From Pacificoceanicola sp049341065 (GTDB taxonomy: Bacteria > Pseudomonadota > Alphaproteobacteria > Rhodobacterales > Rhodobacteraceae): 64,000 bases of DNA. The notes below the pieces were generated by a model. The model saw only the letters and a list, made by a program, of their open reading frames with translations. It was not told the DNA's origin and ran no database searches. Every line of letters starts with the position of its first letter. The first letter of the stretch is position 1. Of the stretch, positions 1 to 8,768 are shown piece by piece. Location: the NCBI RefSeq assembly GCF_049341065.1, contig NZ_JBMPIX010000011.1, forward strand, positions 1 to 64,000, in the 5' to 3' direction. Made by a program: the position numbers and the translations under genes.

Positions 1-362
1 CAACCGCGCCTCAGCGCCGCCGGTGAAGGGGGTTCTAGTACCACCACCCAAAACCCGCAAGCAGTTTTTTGAAGAAATCAAAAGATTTCTGAAAATCTCA
101 AAATTACATATATATTTCAATAGCTTACACGCCAACTTCCCATGAATTTTGGCCCAAAGCACCGCGACAGCCAAGAAGCGACGAGAGAATCTGGCACAAT
201 CCCTCCCACGGCACCGAAACGAAACCAGTGGTCAAATTTCGGCGTTGGAAGCCTTGGCCTAGGCCCCGAACACCACATGTAGCAGTTGGGACGCTTTTGA
301 GCGCAGATTATGCCCTGATCCGTCTCAGGACTCTATACGTACTTCGGCCTTCGCCCAGACCG
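1..362. other. Intergenic left edge, no gene called
   Basis: No convincing gene is seen. The first 72 bases stay open in frame 1 up to a TGA at 70-72 and could be the 3' end of a gene that starts left of the window, but the peptide is too short to recognise. Bases 60-130 are AT-rich and hold a small inverted repeat, with 7-base arms at 73-79 and 84-90. No T-tract follows it on either strand, so it is not called a terminator. Confidence 0.4.
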
Positions 363-1202
363 TCATTGGGATGAATCGGGCGATTCCATGATCAATAGCT
401 CGAAGGTCACGCAGACCGGCGACAATCCGGGGAGCAGGCTGCCACTGAATTGACCGTCCTTGGGGTCAACGCAGTACATCGGCAAGCTCAATGCACCGTC
501 CCATTGCGCCCCGGGCAGGATCAGCACCTCTGAGATCGGCGAGGCCATCGGCTCCCCCGTCTCGAACTGCGCGCCGATCAGGCTGCCGATCCCGACCACT
601 ATGGCGCGGCTGAATGCGGCCTGCGCAATCATTGCACTGATGGCGTCCGAGATATCGTGATGCGGGTTCACCTTGGCGATCAGCGCATTACCCCCATCCG
701 CACCGCCTGTTGGATGGAAGATCGGAAACTGTGTCTCGGGGTTCATCGATACATCGAACAGTCCGCCGTCAAAGGCGTAAAGCGTCACCTCGGCATCCTT
801 TGGCAAAGTCACATCGTCCGGCAGAAGGTGCCCGCATTTCGATTTGCCATCTTCGTCCCACACTGCATGACAGTGCAGCCACCACGCCCCTTCGCGCCGC
901 CCCACAATGGCGCTGCCGTGACGAATACGGCCGAGGCTGCCGCTGTGGGTCTTGCTGTACCACGCCGCGTGAATGCCGTCGTGTGACGGTCCCGGCATGA
1001 CATAATCATAGGGGCCGATCGTCAGACCATCCAAGGTCATCACGCCGCTGTCGCATCCGGCTTTGTCCATGGCTCCGGCAACCGCCTGCATCAGCGACTG
1101 ACCGCCGCCAAGCACCACCCGAACCCGGCGCGCCTGTCCCCGCGCCATTTGGAACGGGTGTTCCGCTGCAGGTCCGGGGTGGCGAATGATCTCGCAGGTC
1201 AT
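363..1202 (-). CDS. PPC (DUF296) domain protein, probably two tandem domains
   Basis: 279 residues, no signal peptide or membrane segment. Both halves resemble the PPC/DUF296 fold; the second contains GIGSLIGAQFETG near residue 203, which is typical of that family. The protein may bind a ligand or act beside an enzyme: PPC proteins are often named DNA-binding after plant homologues, but I see no AT-hook here. Its ATG overlaps the stop of the acyl-CoA synthetase gene by four bases (ATGA), so the two are translationally coupled in a thiolase, synthetase, PPC operon. That context suggests a role in CoA-ester metabolism. The domain is assigned by pattern only and the biochemical function is unknown. 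Confidence 0.6.
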   Translation of the reverse strand: MTCEIIRHPGPAAEHPFQMARGQARRVRVVLGGGQSLMQAVAGAMDKAGCDSGVMTLDGLTIGPYDYVMPGPSHDGIHAAWYSKTHSGSLGRIRHGSAIVGRREGAWWLHCHAVWDEDGKSKCGHLLPDDVTLPKDAEVTLYAFDGGLFDVSMNPETQFPIFHPTGGADGGNALIAKVNPHHDISDAISAMIAQAAFSRAIVVGIGSLIGAQFETGEPMASPISEVLILPGAQWDGALSLPMYCVDPKDGQFSGSLLPGLSPVCVTFELLIMESPDSSQ

Positions 1203-2809
1203 GCGCCTTCTCCCGGCCAGAGGCCGCGCGCCTCGAGCTCCTCGCGCACCAGTTTCTTGGTGATTTTGCCGTAACCGGTCTTGGGCATTTCATCGAGAAA
1301 GATATAGCGGTGAGGCAGCTTGTATTTCGCCAGCTTCGCCTCCAGCATCTGCGCCAGTTCCGCAGGCTCAACGCTTTGACCCGGCTCGCAGGTGCAAACG
1401 GCGATGCCGACCTCGCCCCAACGCGGATGCGGCGCGCCGAGAATGGCCACCTCGGACAGCGCCGGATGGGTCAGCATCAGCTCTTCTATCTCGCGCGGGT
1501 ACACGTTGGAGCCACCCGAGATGTACATGTCCGAAGACCGCCCCGTAATATAAAGGTATCTCTGCGCATCCAGATGGCCCAGATCGCCGGTGCGGAACCA
1601 GCCATCGCGGAACGCCTTTTCGTTCGCCCCGTCGTCCATATAATAGCCCGCGCAAACCGCAGGGCCCGCAACGCAGATCTCGCCCGTCTGATCCGGGCCA
1701 AGCTCGTTGCCCGCATCGTCCTGAATCGAGACATGCAGCCCGGTGCGCTCAATCCCGCAGGTTCCGATACGTGCCTCTGGTCCGTCGTCAATGTGGTGAT
1801 CCTGAGGCGGCAGATAGGTGATGCATCCCGTTACTTCGCCCAAACCAAAATACTGCACCAGAACCGGCCCGAGCTTGCGCAGTGCGTGTTTCTGATCCTC
1901 TCGGTACATCGGGGCGCCCGCGTAGATCACATAGCGCAGGCTGGAATGGTCGTAATCATCCACCGCCGGATGTTCCGTCAGCATTTTGACGATGGTCGGC
2001 ACAGTGAACATGTTCGTCACGCGATAGCGCTGCACCAGTTCCCAAGCCTGCGCCGGATCGAACTTGCCGGACGGCAGCAGCACCGAACAAACCCCACCCG
2101 CGATCATCATCAGTTGGTGCATGCCCGCGCCGTGGCTCAGCGGCGCGACGACAAGGCTCATGTCGTCCGGCGTGGTGCCGGGCGTCAGATCATGCAGATG
2201 GTTGAGCGCGGTAAAGGTCAGCTGGCCGTGGGTCAGAACAACCGCCTTGGGCCGCCCGGTCGACCCTGACGTGAAGAACAGCCAGCACGGAGCATCCCGA
2301 TCCACCGCAACGTTGGGAACCTGCGTGCCCATATACCGCGCGATCAGGTCATTATAGGCCGTGCCGAACCCCCGCCCGATACATATCACCTGCGAAAGCT
2401 TTGGCGCAGCCTCGACGCAGGCACTTGCATGCTCGGGGAAGCCATCTTCGCAGAACATCAGCGACACGTCGGACTTTTCGGCCAGATAGGCGACCTCGTC
2501 AGGGCGCTGGCGAAAATTCGACGGCACCCAGACCGCGCCGATGCGCCAGCAGGCCAGCATGATTTCAGTGATTTGGTTGTTGTTCGGGCTTTGCACCAGC
2601 ACCCGGTCGCCGGGCATAACACCATAGTCACCCTGCATCGCAGCCGCCAGCGCACTGACCCGCGCATCCAGATCGCGCCATGTCAGGGTCTGCTCGCCCC
2701 AGATGATCGCAGGCCGGTCGCCCAAGCGCGCCGCGTTCTTTGTCAGGAAATGCGCCAGGTTATGGCTGCGCGTTGACCAAGGCAGTTTCGGGTCGCGGTT
2801 TGCGATCAT
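1199..2809 (-). CDS. Acyl-CoA synthetase (AMP-forming, ANL superfamily)
   Basis: 536 residues, the usual length for the family. It should activate a carboxylic acid to its acyl-AMP and then its CoA thioester in the cytoplasm. The phosphate-binding loop SGSTGRPK is at residues 181-188. A GWFRTGDLG hinge motif lies near residue 428, and the C-terminal TGYGKITKK near residue 515 carries the expected catalytic lysine. The start overlaps the thiolase stop (ATGA) and the end overlaps the PPC gene start, so it is the middle gene of a three-gene operon. The substrate cannot be read from sequence; long-chain, aryl or short branched acids are all possible. Confidence 0.9.
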   Translation of the reverse strand: MIANRDPKLPWSTRSHNLAHFLTKNAARLGDRPAIIWGEQTLTWRDLDARVSALAAAMQGDYGVMPGDRVLVQSPNNNQITEIMLACWRIGAVWVPSNFRQRPDEVAYLAEKSDVSLMFCEDGFPEHASACVEAAPKLSQVICIGRGFGTAYNDLIARYMGTQVPNVAVDRDAPCWLFFTSGSTGRPKAVVLTHGQLTFTALNHLHDLTPGTTPDDMSLVVAPLSHGAGMHQLMMIAGGVCSVLLPSGKFDPAQAWELVQRYRVTNMFTVPTIVKMLTEHPAVDDYDHSSLRYVIYAGAPMYREDQKHALRKLGPVLVQYFGLGEVTGCITYLPPQDHHIDDGPEARIGTCGIERTGLHVSIQDDAGNELGPDQTGEICVAGPAVCAGYYMDDGANEKAFRDGWFRTGDLGHLDAQRYLYITGRSSDMYISGGSNVYPREIEELMLTHPALSEVAILGAPHPRWGEVGIAVCTCEPGQSVEPAELAQMLEAKLAKYKLPHRYIFLDEMPKTGYGKITKKLVREELEARGLWPGEGA

Positions 2810-3978
2810 TTCACGCGCTCCAGAATCGAGACGTAATTGGCCACCGCCGCCCCGCCCATATTGAAGACACCCGCGATCTGCACGTCGGGCAGTTGCATCT
2901 CGCCTGCCTCGCCTGCCAGTTGCATCGCCGCCATCACATGTTGCGAAACACCCGTCGCGCCCAGCGGGTGGCCGCGCGATTTCAGCCCGCCCGAAGGGTT
3001 CACCGGCAGCTTGCCGTCGCGGGTGGTGATGCCTTCGCGGATCACCCGGCCGCCCTGTCCGCGTTCAGCCAGCCCCATGGCCTCGTATTCCAAAAGCTCG
3101 GCGATGGTGAAACAGTCATGGGTTTCCACCATGTCCAGATCGTCCAGCGTCAGACCAGCCTGCGCCAGCGACTTGGCCCAGACCGCCCGTGGCCCGGCGA
3201 ATTCCGTCGGATCGCGCCGCGACAGGGCAAGAATGTCGTTGACCTGATTGCGGGCCCGGAAAGCGATCGCGCGCTTAAGATCAGCGGCTACATCCGGATG
3301 CGCGATCACCAGCGCCGCGGCCCCATCCGAGACAAGCGAACAATCGGTGCGCCGCAAGGGCCCGGCGACCAAGGGGTTCTTGTCCGTGACAGTGTTGCAG
3401 AACTCAGCAGTGAACGGTTTGCGCATATGCGCATAGGGGTTCAGCATCCCGTGGGCGTGGTTCTTGGCTGCAATCATCGCCAGTTCCATCGAATGATCAC
3501 CGTGTTTCTGGAAATAGCTGTTCGCGATCTGGCCAAAGACCCCGGCAAAGCCGCCCTCGCCTTCGCCTTCTTCGGCGCGATACGATGCCGTCAACAGGAT
3601 ATCTCCGATCTGCGCGCCCGGTGTCGCCGTCATCTTTTCCGCACCGACCACAAGCGCCACCTTGCCACGGCCCGCGGCGATGAAATCCATCGCGGCATAA
3701 AGCGCGGCAGACCCGGTGGCGCAGGCATTCTCAAGATGGGTCGCGGGCACATGCGCCAGTTCCGGAACTGCCATACCGACAAGCGCGCCCTCGAAGGCCT
3801 GTTTGGAAAACCCGTTGTTGTAGACGCCAACGAAAATCCCATCGACGGCCTCGGCGCCGACCCCGGCATGGTCCAAGGCATCGGGCACCACGCTACCGAT
3901 CAGCTCGATCAGGGTTTCTTCGGGCGCCTTGCCAAACTTGGAGTGAGCCCAGCCCACGATTTGCGGTTGTTCGACCAT
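2806..3978 (-). CDS. Thiolase family protein (acetyl-CoA acetyltransferase-like)
   Basis: 390 residues. Thiolases cleave or condense beta-ketoacyl-CoA. The nucleophilic cysteine is C86 in the motif ENACATGS, and the C-terminal GGLKSRGHPLGATG near residue 335 supplies the histidine region. The start has a strong GGAGG Shine-Dalgarno in the gap downstream of the IclR gene. It is the first gene of the operon, followed by the acyl-CoA synthetase with a four-base overlap. This type, related to SCP-x thiolases, often has a DUF35 OB-fold partner; none is present here, and a PPC protein closes the operon instead. Together the genes suggest activation and thiolytic shortening of an organic acid. Confidence 0.9.
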   Translation of the reverse strand: MVEQPQIVGWAHSKFGKAPEETLIELIGSVVPDALDHAGVGAEAVDGIFVGVYNNGFSKQAFEGALVGMAVPELAHVPATHLENACATGSAALYAAMDFIAAGRGKVALVVGAEKMTATPGAQIGDILLTASYRAEEGEGEGGFAGVFGQIANSYFQKHGDHSMELAMIAAKNHAHGMLNPYAHMRKPFTAEFCNTVTDKNPLVAGPLRRTDCSLVSDGAAALVIAHPDVAADLKRAIAFRARNQVNDILALSRRDPTEFAGPRAVWAKSLAQAGLTLDDLDMVETHDCFTIAELLEYEAMGLAERGQGGRVIREGITTRDGKLPVNPSGGLKSRGHPLGATGVSQHVMAAMQLAGEAGEMQLPDVQIAGVFNMGGAAVANYVSILERVK

Positions 3979-4003
3979 CTGTTTTCCTCCCTACAGTCCC
4001 GGA

Positions 4004-4810
4004 TCAGGCCGGGTGCATTCTTTTGCTCAGGCGCGCTTCGACCTGCGCCACCTCGCGCCGCAACATCGCGGCCAATTCCAATTGTCGGGTTTCCTGCATC
4101 CGGGTGTCGATCGCGGCGATCGACAGGGCGCCAAGCACCTCTCCATCCGGGCCGTGTATCGCCATGCCGATGGCCCATGAATTCGGCAGGTACAGCCCCG
4201 GGTTCAACGCCCACCCCCTGTCTTGCGACCGCGCGATGCTGTGCGCGACCACCTCGGGCGTGTAGCCGGGATAGCCCTGCGCCAGCAGCGGCGTGATCGT
4301 TTCGAGCACCTCTGCGCGTTCAGGTTCCGGCAGTGCGGCGAGCATCGCCATGGCCCCCGCCCCCACGCCAAGGGGATGACAGTCGCCGGTGCGCAGCGCC
4401 TGGCTTCGGATCGGGTAAGTACCCTCTTCGCGATGCGCGCAGACCGCGTAAGATCCGCGCCGCACTGACAGATAGGTGTTGTCTTCACTCTCCGCCGCCA
4501 GTCGCAAAAGGCTATCAGAGGCCGCCTCGAGAACATCGACCCGCTTGCGCGCCATCAGGCCCAGCAAATAGATCTCGGGTCCCAGCACATAATGGCGGCT
4601 GCTGGCATCTTGTTCGACCATGCCAGCCCGCATCAGCGCCAGCATCAGGCGTCGCACGGTTGGACGACTCAGCCCCGTGGCATCAGTCAATGCCGTCATC
4701 GACACTGGCCTTCCGCCGCCCTGCCCGACAAGCGACAGCAAAGACAACGCGCGATCAACGCTTTGCGCGCCTCCGGCCTCTTTGCTCTCAGCGCCACCAG
4801 ACATGTCCAT
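4004..4810 (-). CDS. IclR-family transcriptional regulator
   Basis: About 268 residues from the ATG at 4810. An in-frame ATG at 4843 would add 11 residues and one at 4804 would remove two; none has a strong ribosome site, so the start is uncertain. The N-terminal winged helix covers SVDRALSLLSLV and GLSRPTVRRLMLAL, followed by the IclR effector domain (GVGAGAMAMLAALPE, SWAIGMAIHGPDG, GALSIAAI). It is divergent from the TRAP operon and lies just before the thiolase operon on the same strand, so it probably controls one or both. A perfect 13-base palindrome at 4806-4818 overlaps its first codons and suggests autoregulation. Confidence 0.88.
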   Translation of the reverse strand: MDMSGGAESKEAGGAQSVDRALSLLSLVGQGGGRPVSMTALTDATGLSRPTVRRLMLALMRAGMVEQDASSRHYVLGPEIYLLGLMARKRVDVLEAASDSLLRLAAESEDNTYLSVRRGSYAVCAHREEGTYPIRSQALRTGDCHPLGVGAGAMAMLAALPEPERAEVLETITPLLAQGYPGYTPEVVAHSIARSQDRGWALNPGLYLPNSWAIGMAIHGPDGEVLGALSIAAIDTRMQETRQLELAAMLRREVAQVEARLSKRMHPA

Positions 4811-4818
4811 ATTATGGA
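4806..4818. promoter_or_regulatory. Candidate IclR operator, perfect palindrome
   Basis: TCCATA-T-TATGGA is a perfect 13-base inverted repeat with one central base. It resembles IclR-family sites of the TCCATAATATGGA kind. It overlaps the likely start of the IclR gene, consistent with autorepression. A degenerate copy lies at 4933-4945. Confidence 0.55.
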
Positions 4819-4932
4819 TACCTTTTCGCAGATTTTCCTCCATGCTGCTTCAAACTTTGCCATCAAACAAGGAAAATGCGAAAGCTATTTACACATCCGC
4901 CTTATGGCGCTTAGTCTGACGGTGATTTGATG

Positions 4933-4945
4933 TCCACATTATGAA
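4933..4945. promoter_or_regulatory. Second, degenerate copy of the IclR-type site
   Basis: TCCACATTATGAA repeats the 4806-4818 site in the same orientation, with the flanking GT at its 5' side also kept. It is less symmetric, with four of six arm positions complementary. It lies about 60 bases before the TRAP binding-protein start, where repression of that promoter would be expected. Confidence 0.4.
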
Positions 4946-5003
4946 CCGCATCGCCACGGAGGAGGTCTCGTGGCGGGGCATCGACAACCCGGGAGGAAAC
5001 CAA

Positions 5004-6026
5004 ATGAAAACACTCACCACAGTCGTGGCGGCTGCAACGCTTGTCGCCGGTGCCGCGCAGGCGGAAACGCTGGTCATGCAGTCGATCTATCCGTCGTCAC
5101 TGCCGCTTTTGGGCGACAGCGGGGTTCGTCTGACCGAACAGGTCAGCAAACTGACCGGCGGCGAACTGGAAATCGAGTTCAACGAACCCGGCGCCATCGT
5201 CGGCGGCAATGAGATGTGGGATGCCATCTCGACCGGGGCGGTGGACGCTGGCTGGTATTCGCCGGGCTTCGCGCAGGGGATCATACCCTCGGCCGCGATC
5301 TTCACCGCCGTGCCCTTTGGTCCCGACGTACGTGAGTATACCGCATGGTGGTACGAAGGCGGCGGCAAGGAAATCTGGGCCGACATCACCAAGCCCTATA
5401 ACATCCACACCGAACTTTGCACGATCCTCGTCCCCGAGGCCTCGGGCTGGTTCGCCAAGGAAATCAACACGCCGTCCGACCTTGATGGCGTCAAGATGCG
5501 GATCTTTGGGCTGGGCGCATCGGTCATGCAAAAGCTGGGCGTCGAAGCGCAGTCCATGCCCGTTGCCGACACGCTGACCGGCCTGCGCCTTGGCACCATC
5601 GACGCCGCCGAGGTGTCCTTCCCGCTGATCGACAAAGCGGTGTCGATGAACGACTACGCCAGCAACTATTACTTCCCCGGCTGGCACCAGCAGACCTCGC
5701 TGATCACATTCATCATCAACCAGGACGCATGGGACGGACTGAGCGATCAGCAGCGTTTCTCGATCGAGACAGCCTGCGCCGCCAACGTCGCCTATACCTC
5801 GGCTGAAGGCGAGGCCAAGCAGCTTCAACCGCTGGCCGACCTTGAGGCGGCGGGCGTCACTGTCCACAAATGGAACGATGAAATGATGGCCGCCTTCCGC
5901 GGTGCCTGGAACGACGTGGTGACCGAACAAAGCGCTGCCGATCCCGACTTCAAGCGCGCTTGGGAAAGCCTTTCCAACTTCCGCGCCGATTTTGCCAAGT
6001 GGTCCGATCTGGCCTACCTCAAGTAA
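5004..6026 (+). CDS. TRAP transporter substrate-binding protein (DctP family)
   Basis: 340 residues. Start chosen at ATG 5004, which has GGAGG at 4992-4996 and a clean signal peptide (about residues 1-19, ending AQA-E). The upstream in-frame ATG at 4941 would bury that signal. It is the periplasmic receptor that captures an organic-acid-type ligand for the QM permease. The DctP fold shows in the N-terminal ligand region and in MRIFGLGASVMQKLGVEAQSM, a common carboxylate-arginine region. It is first in a dctPQM-SDR operon and a large stem-loop follows it. The ligand is unknown; the adjacent acyl-CoA synthetase and thiolase point to a carboxylic acid. Confidence 0.9.
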   Translation: MKTLTTVVAAATLVAGAAQAETLVMQSIYPSSLPLLGDSGVRLTEQVSKLTGGELEIEFNEPGAIVGGNEMWDAISTGAVDAGWYSPGFAQGIIPSAAIFTAVPFGPDVREYTAWWYEGGGKEIWADITKPYNIHTELCTILVPEASGWFAKEINTPSDLDGVKMRIFGLGASVMQKLGVEAQSMPVADTLTGLRLGTIDAAEVSFPLIDKAVSMNDYASNYYFPGWHQQTSLITFIINQDAWDGLSDQQRFSIETACAANVAYTSAEGEAKQLQPLADLEAAGVTVHKWNDEMMAAFRGAWNDVVTEQSAADPDFKRAWESLSNFRADFAKWSDLAYLK

Positions 6027-6033
6027 CCCACTC

Positions 6034-6062
6034 CGGGTGGCGGAATATCCTTCCGCCGCCCG
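6034..6062 (+). other. Stem-loop between TRAP binding protein and permease
   Basis: CGGGTGGCGGAA (6034-6045) pairs with TTCCGCCGCCCG (6051-6062), with one T-G wobble and a five-base loop. No T-tract follows. In the 54-base gap between dctP-like and dctQ-like genes, such a hairpin probably stabilises the binding-protein message or attenuates readthrough, giving more receptor than permease. Confidence 0.6.
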
Positions 6063-6080
6063 CTTTCCCGAAGGTATCCC

Positions 6081-6608
6081 ATGGACTCCCTGCTGATCTG
6101 GTCGAACAGGCTGGCTCTGCCATGCCGTGCGGTGGCCAAGCTATGCGGCTGGCTGCTGCTGATCCTGATGGCCGTCATCCTTTATGACGTGGTTGGACGC
6201 CGATTCTTTTCCACCGGATCGTTCAAGCTGCAAGAGCTTGAGTGGCATCTGCATGGCGCGATTGCGGTGCTTTGCTTTGGGTATGCCTACATCGAAAACG
6301 CCCATGTGCGCATTGATCTCGTCTCACAGCACCTGCGGCGCAACACCCGGCTTTGGATCGAGATTTTTGCGATCCTCGCTTTCCTAATCCCTTTCATGCT
6401 TTTGCTGAGCTGGTACGGCTTTGACTTTACCCTGCGATCCTTCCAACGCGGCGAAGGCAGCTCCGGCGGGATCGGCCTGCCAAATCGCTGGATCATCAAA
6501 TCAGCCATCCCGCTGGGCGCATTGCTGACCATCATCGGCGGGCTTTCCGTGCTGCTGCGCTCGGTCGTTGCCCTCAAACGACCTGATCTGGCAGAGGAAA
6601 ACCTATGA
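6081..6608 (+). CDS. TRAP transporter small permease (DctQ family)
   Basis: 175 residues with four predicted membrane helices, at about residues 22-42, 55-75, 96-117 and 140-162. The DctQ signature region is ILYDVVGRRFF followed by ELEWHLHGAIAVLCFGYAYIENAHVRIDLV. It forms the inner-membrane complex with the large permease encoded next; the two overlap by four bases (ATGA). It transports the ligand delivered by the binding protein using the sodium gradient, as known for the family. Confidence 0.88.
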   Translation: MDSLLIWSNRLALPCRAVAKLCGWLLLILMAVILYDVVGRRFFSTGSFKLQELEWHLHGAIAVLCFGYAYIENAHVRIDLVSQHLRRNTRLWIEIFAILAFLIPFMLLLSWYGFDFTLRSFQRGEGSSGGIGLPNRWIIKSAIPLGALLTIIGGLSVLLRSVVALKRPDLAEENL

Positions 6609-7972
6609 TCGAGATGATCTCAGCCGCCCTGCCCGGCACGATGTTTCTGGCTCTGGTGGTGGCGCTGTTCTCTGGTGCGCCCGTGGCCATCATGCTGATG
6701 GGGATCAGCCTTGTCTTTGGTCTGCTGGCGGTCTGGACCGGCGACATGCGGCTGGTCCATGCGACCCTGCTGCCCAATCGGATCTTTACCGGCACCATCG
6801 ACAACGCAGTTCTGGTGGCGGCCCCCATGTTCATCTTCATGGGTCTGATCATGGAAAAGACCCGCATCGCCGAAGACCTTCTGGTCACTCTGCAACGCCT
6901 GATGCGCGTGATCCCGGGCGGGCTGGCGCTGGCCGTTGTGCTGATGGGCACCATTCTGGCCGCCGCCACCGGAATCATCGGCGCCTCGGTCGTGATGCTG
7001 ACCATGCTGGCGGTGCCAACGATGATCGACCGCGGTTATAACAAAGGGCTTGCGGCCGGAACGGTTGCCAGCGCGGGTACGCTGGGCATTCTGATCCCGC
7101 CTTCGGTGATGCTGGTCTTCATGGGCGACCTGCTGAGCATTTCTCTGGGGCATCTCTTTGTCGCCGCGTTGCTTCCCGGGCTACTGCTGGCCCTGTCCTA
7201 TGTCGTCTATATCGTCGTGCGCAGCGCGCTCCAGCCGTCGATTGCGCCCAAAGCACCACCGCCCAGCGAAGAGGAGCGCCGCGGCCTTTGGCTTGAGACC
7301 CTGAAATCCGTTCTGGCGCCACTGGTCATGATCATCGCCGTTCTCGGCTCGATCCTTGGCGGCATTGCCACCCCGACCGAGGCCTCAGGCGTTGGCGTTT
7401 TCGCCGCGCTGCTGCTGGGCGCCTTGCGCGGCCGTCTGACCCGCACAACCCTGAACGAAAGCATGGATGGCTCGGTCAAGACGCTGGGCATGCTGTTCTT
7501 TATCTTTGTTGGCGCGACGGCCTTTTCCTACATCTTCCGCAAGGTTGGTGGCGAGCATTTCATCATCGACAGCGCCAATGCCCTGCCCTTTGGCAACTGG
7601 GGGCTTTTGATGGCGATCATGGCGATGATCTTTGTCATGGGTTTCTTCTTCGACTGGATCGAGATTACTCTGATCATGCTGCCGATCTTTGCGCCCATCG
7701 TGCAAGCCATGGACCTCGGGGACCATGTGGCGCGCAGCGAAATGATCTACTGGTTCGCCATTCTCGTGTCCCTGAACCTGCAAACGTCCTTTCTCACACC
7801 ACCCTTCGGCTTTGCGCTGTTCTACCTCAAGGGCGCGGCGGGCAACCTGCTGTCGATGCGTGACATTTATCTGGGGATCATTCCCTTTGTCCTTTTGCAA
7901 CTGCTGGTGCTGGGTCTGGCCATTGTGTTTCCGGATGTCGCCCTGTGGTTGCCGCGAAAGGTCTTTGATTGA
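6605..7972 (+). CDS. TRAP transporter large permease (DctM family)
   Basis: 455 residues, very hydrophobic, with roughly 12-13 membrane helices; size and motifs (GAPVAIMLMGISLVFG, ATGIIGASVVMLTMLAVPTM, GTLGILIPPSVMLVFMG) are typical of DctM. It is the transport channel subunit. The start overlaps the DctQ stop and the end overlaps the dehydrogenase start by one base (TGATG), so all four genes are one unit. Confidence 0.92.
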   Translation: MIEMISAALPGTMFLALVVALFSGAPVAIMLMGISLVFGLLAVWTGDMRLVHATLLPNRIFTGTIDNAVLVAAPMFIFMGLIMEKTRIAEDLLVTLQRLMRVIPGGLALAVVLMGTILAAATGIIGASVVMLTMLAVPTMIDRGYNKGLAAGTVASAGTLGILIPPSVMLVFMGDLLSISLGHLFVAALLPGLLLALSYVVYIVVRSALQPSIAPKAPPPSEEERRGLWLETLKSVLAPLVMIIAVLGSILGGIATPTEASGVGVFAALLLGALRGRLTRTTLNESMDGSVKTLGMLFFIFVGATAFSYIFRKVGGEHFIIDSANALPFGNWGLLMAIMAMIFVMGFFFDWIEITLIMLPIFAPIVQAMDLGDHVARSEMIYWFAILVSLNLQTSFLTPPFGFALFYLKGAAGNLLSMRDIYLGIIPFVLLQLLVLGLAIVFPDVALWLPRKVFD

Positions 7973-8766
7973 TGGGTCGGGTCGCGGGAAAACGGGTTGC
8001 CGTCATCGGTGCGGGCTCGGTCGGGGAAGGCTGGGGGAATGGCAAGGCGGCGGCGGTTCTATACGCGCGCGAAGGCGCTTCGGTGCTCTGCGTCGATCGC
8101 AACAGCGACGCCGCCGAGCAAACGGCGCAGATCATCCGGCGCGAAGGTGGAACGGCGCATGTCATGGCCGGGGACATGACCGACCCGCAGGCCGCCAATG
8201 CGATGGCTGACGCCGCGCGCGCCCAACTGGGCGGGTTGGACATCTTGCATTTCAACATCGGGATCAGCACACCGGGCGGCGTTGAAATCACCGCTTTCAG
8301 CGACTGGCAAAAGGTCTTTGCCGTCAATCTCGACGCCGCGTTTCACTGCACGCAGGCCGCCCTGCCCTTGCTGGAACAGGACAGCGGCGGCGCGATCGTC
8401 TATATCTCCAGCCTCGCGGGCGAAAGCAACGGGCCTTACCGATACGTCGGCTACGAGGCGTCCAAGGCTGCGCTGCAACGCCTGTCAAAAAGCGTGGCCA
8501 TCGAATACGCCGCGCGCGGCGTGCGGGCCAATTGCGTTCTGCCCGGCATGATCGACACCCCCCACGCGCAAAGTTTCATCGGGCCGGATACGGACCACGA
8601 CGCTCTCGCACGGGCCCGCGCCAGCAAGGTCCCGATGAAACGGCAGGGCACAGCTTGGGACGTTGCCGAAGCCGCGCTGTTTCTGGCCTCGGATGCCGCC
8701 GGTTTTGTGACCGGGGTCGAGCTGCGCGTCGATGGCGGTATGGGCACCCAGTTCGGCAGCGCCTGA
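7972..8766 (+). CDS. SDR-family NAD(P)-dependent oxidoreductase
   Basis: 264 residues from ATG 7972, which shares one base with the permease stop; a TTG at 7969 is less likely. The nucleotide motif is VIGAGSVGEGWG, a variant of TGxxxGxG. The catalytic set is S147, Y161 and K165 (YEASK), and the C-terminal VTGVELRVDGGMG is typical of SDR enzymes. It probably oxidises a hydroxyl group of the compound imported by the upstream TRAP system. The exact substrate is not readable. Confidence 0.88.
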   Translation: MGRVAGKRVAVIGAGSVGEGWGNGKAAAVLYAREGASVLCVDRNSDAAEQTAQIIRREGGTAHVMAGDMTDPQAANAMADAARAQLGGLDILHFNIGISTPGGVEITAFSDWQKVFAVNLDAAFHCTQAALPLLEQDSGGAIVYISSLAGESNGPYRYVGYEASKAALQRLSKSVAIEYAARGVRANCVLPGMIDTPHAQSFIGPDTDHDALARARASKVPMKRQGTAWDVAEAALFLASDAAGFVTGVELRVDGGMGTQFGSA

Positions 8767-8768
8767 AA

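Noticed and set aside
1..72. Possible end of a gene or of a stable RNA at the left edge
   Set aside because: Too short to identify; no tRNA or rRNA signature could be confirmed.
73..90. AT-rich hairpin in the left intergenic region as terminator
   Set aside because: No T-tract after the stem on either strand, and a weak AT stem.
1310..2269. Long open frame on the plus strand inside the acyl-CoA synthetase gene
   Set aside because: Arginine- and histidine-rich antisense translation of a clear enzyme gene; no recognisable domain or ribosome site.
4941..5003. Upstream extension of the TRAP binding protein to ATG 4941
   Set aside because: It would put 21 residues before a perfect signal peptide, and ATG 5004 has a strong GGAGG site.
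5097..5930. Long minus-strand open frame opposite the TRAP binding-protein gene
   Set aside because: It mirrors the codon pattern of a well-supported gene and shows no known family.
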